Of a stretch of 64,000 nucleotides of DNA, positions 63,201 to 64,000 are shown in pieces. The notes beneath the pieces were generated by a model. The model did not search any database. It worked only from the letters and a program-made list of their open reading frames with translations, and was not told where the DNA came from. Source of the stretch: Ga0077530 sp046293075. GTDB lineage: Bacteria; Pseudomonadota; Alphaproteobacteria; Rhizobiales; Hyphomicrobiaceae. The stretch spans positions 1 to 64,000 of the forward strand of contig JBKBPL010000018.1 in the NCBI GenBank assembly GCA_046293075.1, in the 5' to 3' direction. The position numbers were made by a program, and so were the translations under genes. Each line of letters opens with the position of its first letter. Position 1 is the stretch's first letter.

Positions 63201-63646
63201 AGCCAGGCACCGACGTTCTGCTGCTCGCGCTCGTCGTCGAGCTCGATTTCGCCCTCCTCGCCGGAGAGGTGAAGCCACTCGGGCATCAATCCGTCGAGGT
63301 GCTTCGCCGAAGCCCTGAGCGAGAGGAAGCTGTTCTTGTCCCAGTTGACGTAGAAGGCAAAACGGGCCGTTCCGGTCGTTGCCTTGTCGACGCGCGCACG
63401 GGCGTGCGCGAGATTGATCCCTGGTCCGCTGCGCGTCGGTGTGCGATGCGCCACGGCGAGGACCGACAGATATTCCCGCTCGAGATTGAGCTTCACGGAG
63501 GGGAGCGCCGGCGTCGTGGCGACGCTCACCGCGAACACTGCCACAAGGGTGCCGATGAAGGTGACGAGAAGGCCGACGAGGCCATAGACCACCGGGGATC
63601 GACGCCCCGACGCGTCGAAGAAAACCTGCTTGCTCTTGTCCGACAT
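60230..63646 (-). CDS. GH18-NodB-GT2 fusion: putative exopolysaccharide synthase/deacetylase
   Basis: A 1138-residue membrane protein with three catalytic modules. After an N-terminal helix (residues 20-44), a GH18-like domain (about 90-440) has FDGVVVDFKE near 203-212, VYDQH at 267-270 and LALWRLGTEDP. A NodB polysaccharide deacetylase (about 475-675) has TFDDGP (482-487), NHTFTH (534-539), RPPF (573-576) and LLHDGG (637-641). After a central helix (705-730), a family 2 glycosyltransferase (about 748-1000) has MDDGSTD, DAD (835-837), EDAD (926-929) and QRFRW (963-967), then several helices. It would polymerise, deacetylate and perhaps cut an amino-sugar polymer at the inner membrane. The GH18 catalytic Glu position reads Lys, with Glu one residue later. 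Confidence 0.9.
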   Translation of the reverse strand: MSDKSKQVFFDASGRRSPVVYGLVGLLVTFIGTLVAVFAVSVATTPALPSVKLNLEREYLSVLAVAHRTPTRSGPGINLAHARARVDKATTGTARFAFYVNWDKNSFLSLRASAKHLDGLMPEWLHLSGEEGEIELDDEREQQNVGAWLTINAPHLRLMPVINNYDPRTRAWYGEATGRVLKAPEARARLIRNLKNYLAKGNFDGVVVDFKEVPEADQSYLVAFLSELRAVLAAERRQLFAVVPAYAEPSHFHEIIEAADRVVLLVYDQHAAHEPPGPIASQVWFETMLDKHFATTHGSRLIVAIGSYAIDWARPGDGRIVSIREMWDVLDRSGASFTFDGHALNSTFSYGEKSSGATHTVWMLDGVTMFNQVAAALAMEPGGLALWRLGTEDPTIWATFARGRASDDAALAALENLDPGTEVTYTGKGEVLKFINQPRVGKRSVTHLPKSNLITNQTIVSVPKPMLISRFGLNQDKVIALTFDDGPSRLYTPAILDVLKKKDVKASFFVLGTAAAMEPKILKRIYEEGHDIGNHTFTHPDLSEIPSAQLDLELNATQRVLESKLGIRTVLFRPPFVRDIEPETSEQARTLLASAALGYITIGQRIDPLDWGRPGVEEIVRRTVSYAHRRAGNVVLLHDGGGDRSQTIAALPQIIDQLRADGYRFVTIHELLGLQRTDLMPTLDQANTVVPYVNGIGFSLMRTFNSFLKFLFVTGIVLGIGRLLIIAFVAYRQSRLQKPMSDARRPQPSFAVIVPAHNEERVIVDSIESLLRSRNKDFEIVVMDDGSTDRTFDVVKRAFGDNPRVRLLTKRNGGKSSALNHAIERTDVEVVVCIDADTRLAPDALDILLAHFHDERVGAVAGVVTVGNRSTMLSRFQALEYLTAQSMDRRAFEIVNGIAVVPGAIGAWRRSAVMEVGLYDSDTCAEDADITFKIARAGWLVRNEPRALAVTEAPEKVREFNKQRFRWMFGMIQVAFKHRDVYFQRGAHGLKWFTIPNIVVFQFLFTLFAPVMDALLVAAFVSDAWAYAHHGGSPLSGRTVEILAYWGVFQTLEFAFAAVALSLHREPGNWRLLPLTVIQRFYYRQLIFWISLRTLFAVLCGQFTGWGRAKRLGLPSLARLPQPAAPAPVQVPLLQAAE

Positions 63647-64000
63647 GTTGTCCGGTCTGACCCAGGCCGCCTTGAGCCCTCGGGCTCGGCGGTACGCATT
63701 GCTGTGCTGGGTCGGCGGGACGGGCTCTCGCGCTGTCGTGCAGACCCGTCAGAACGGAACGCAAATTAGGGACCGCTTAGGACCGGTTCGGACTGAGACA
63801 GGCGGCAATCAGAATTTAGGTTTAATGAAGCGTTAATGCGCAGATTGAAGGTTGGAGCGCGCATTTGCAGCCGCGCGCAGCGCCCGGCGTTGGCGCCTTG
63901 GCGCATGTCCGCGCAATGCGGACGGGGCCACGCCGCGCGTTTGGGCGCGGCGTGACGCAATCGTCCTCGGCGGTTGGACTAGAGCCTCATCTCCACGAGG
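63647..64000. other. Terminal intergenic region with a GC hairpin
   Basis: The last 354 bases contain an AT-rich patch (63760-63845) that probably holds the promoter of the GH18-NodB-GT2 gene. They also contain a strong CACGCCGCGC/GCGCGGCGTG stem near 63930-63955 without a T run. No gene is visible before the window edge. Confidence 0.4.

Overview
The window is a high-GC chromosomal segment of an alphaproteobacterium, most likely in the Hyphomicrobiales. The evidence is a SAM-II riboswitch over metX-metW, a tRNA-Trp/secE/nusG/rplKAJL/rpoBC cluster, several protein families common in that order (DUF1272, DUF4170, DUF2842, TIGR01459, a BcsS-like outer-membrane protein), NnrA-free core metabolism and strong G/C preference at third codon positions. 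I cannot name a genus from sequence alone. There is no plasmid or phage backbone and no CRISPR array.

Left part (1-15037). The window opens with what looks like the 5' end of an IS1595-type transposase. metX and metW follow on the minus strand behind a promoter, a SAM-II riboswitch and an intrinsic terminator. Divergent to them is a lone znuA with a Zur-like operator. Next comes a tight minus-strand trio (HAD phosphatase, class III aminotransferase, alpha/beta hydrolase) of unknown pathway. Then come small exported proteins, a penicillin-binding D,D-carboxypeptidase, a DUF169 protein, a GNAT acetyltransferase, cyclopropane fatty acid synthase, a hibernation factor, an SDR, glutaryl-CoA dehydrogenase with a coupled DUF1272 protein, and an isochorismatase-like hydrolase.

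Central part (15207-28001). This is the transcription/translation block: tRNA-Trp, secE, nusG, rplK, rplA, an L10-type leader, rplJ, rplL, rpoB and rpoC, closed by a very strong hairpin. The usual rpsL-rpsG-fusA continuation is absent. Instead there is a small membrane protein whose stop codon is exactly the target site of a decayed IS630 element (28435-29477), then folP and ftsH.

Right part (33203-64000). It carries pantothenate synthetase, an MFS transporter, an acyl-CoA synthetase, an operon of CoA ester lyase and two methyltransferases, a tandem pair of LpxL-type acyltransferases, a HAD hydrolase, an RND pump without an adaptor gene, HrpB helicase, UbiA, LeuB, several hydrolases and dehydrogenases, a ThDP enzyme, tRNA-Leu(CAG), and finally a BcsS-like protein convergent with a 1138-residue enzyme that joins GH18-like, NodB deacetylase and GT2 polysaccharide synthase domains.

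The most interesting candidates are the GH18-NodB-GT2 protein beside BcsS (a probable exopolysaccharide module), the unexplained hydrolase/aminotransferase/phosphatase trio, the riboswitch-terminator arrangement at metX, and the IS630 insertion that rebuilt a stop codon. All functional calls rest on motif recognition by eye; no database search was run.
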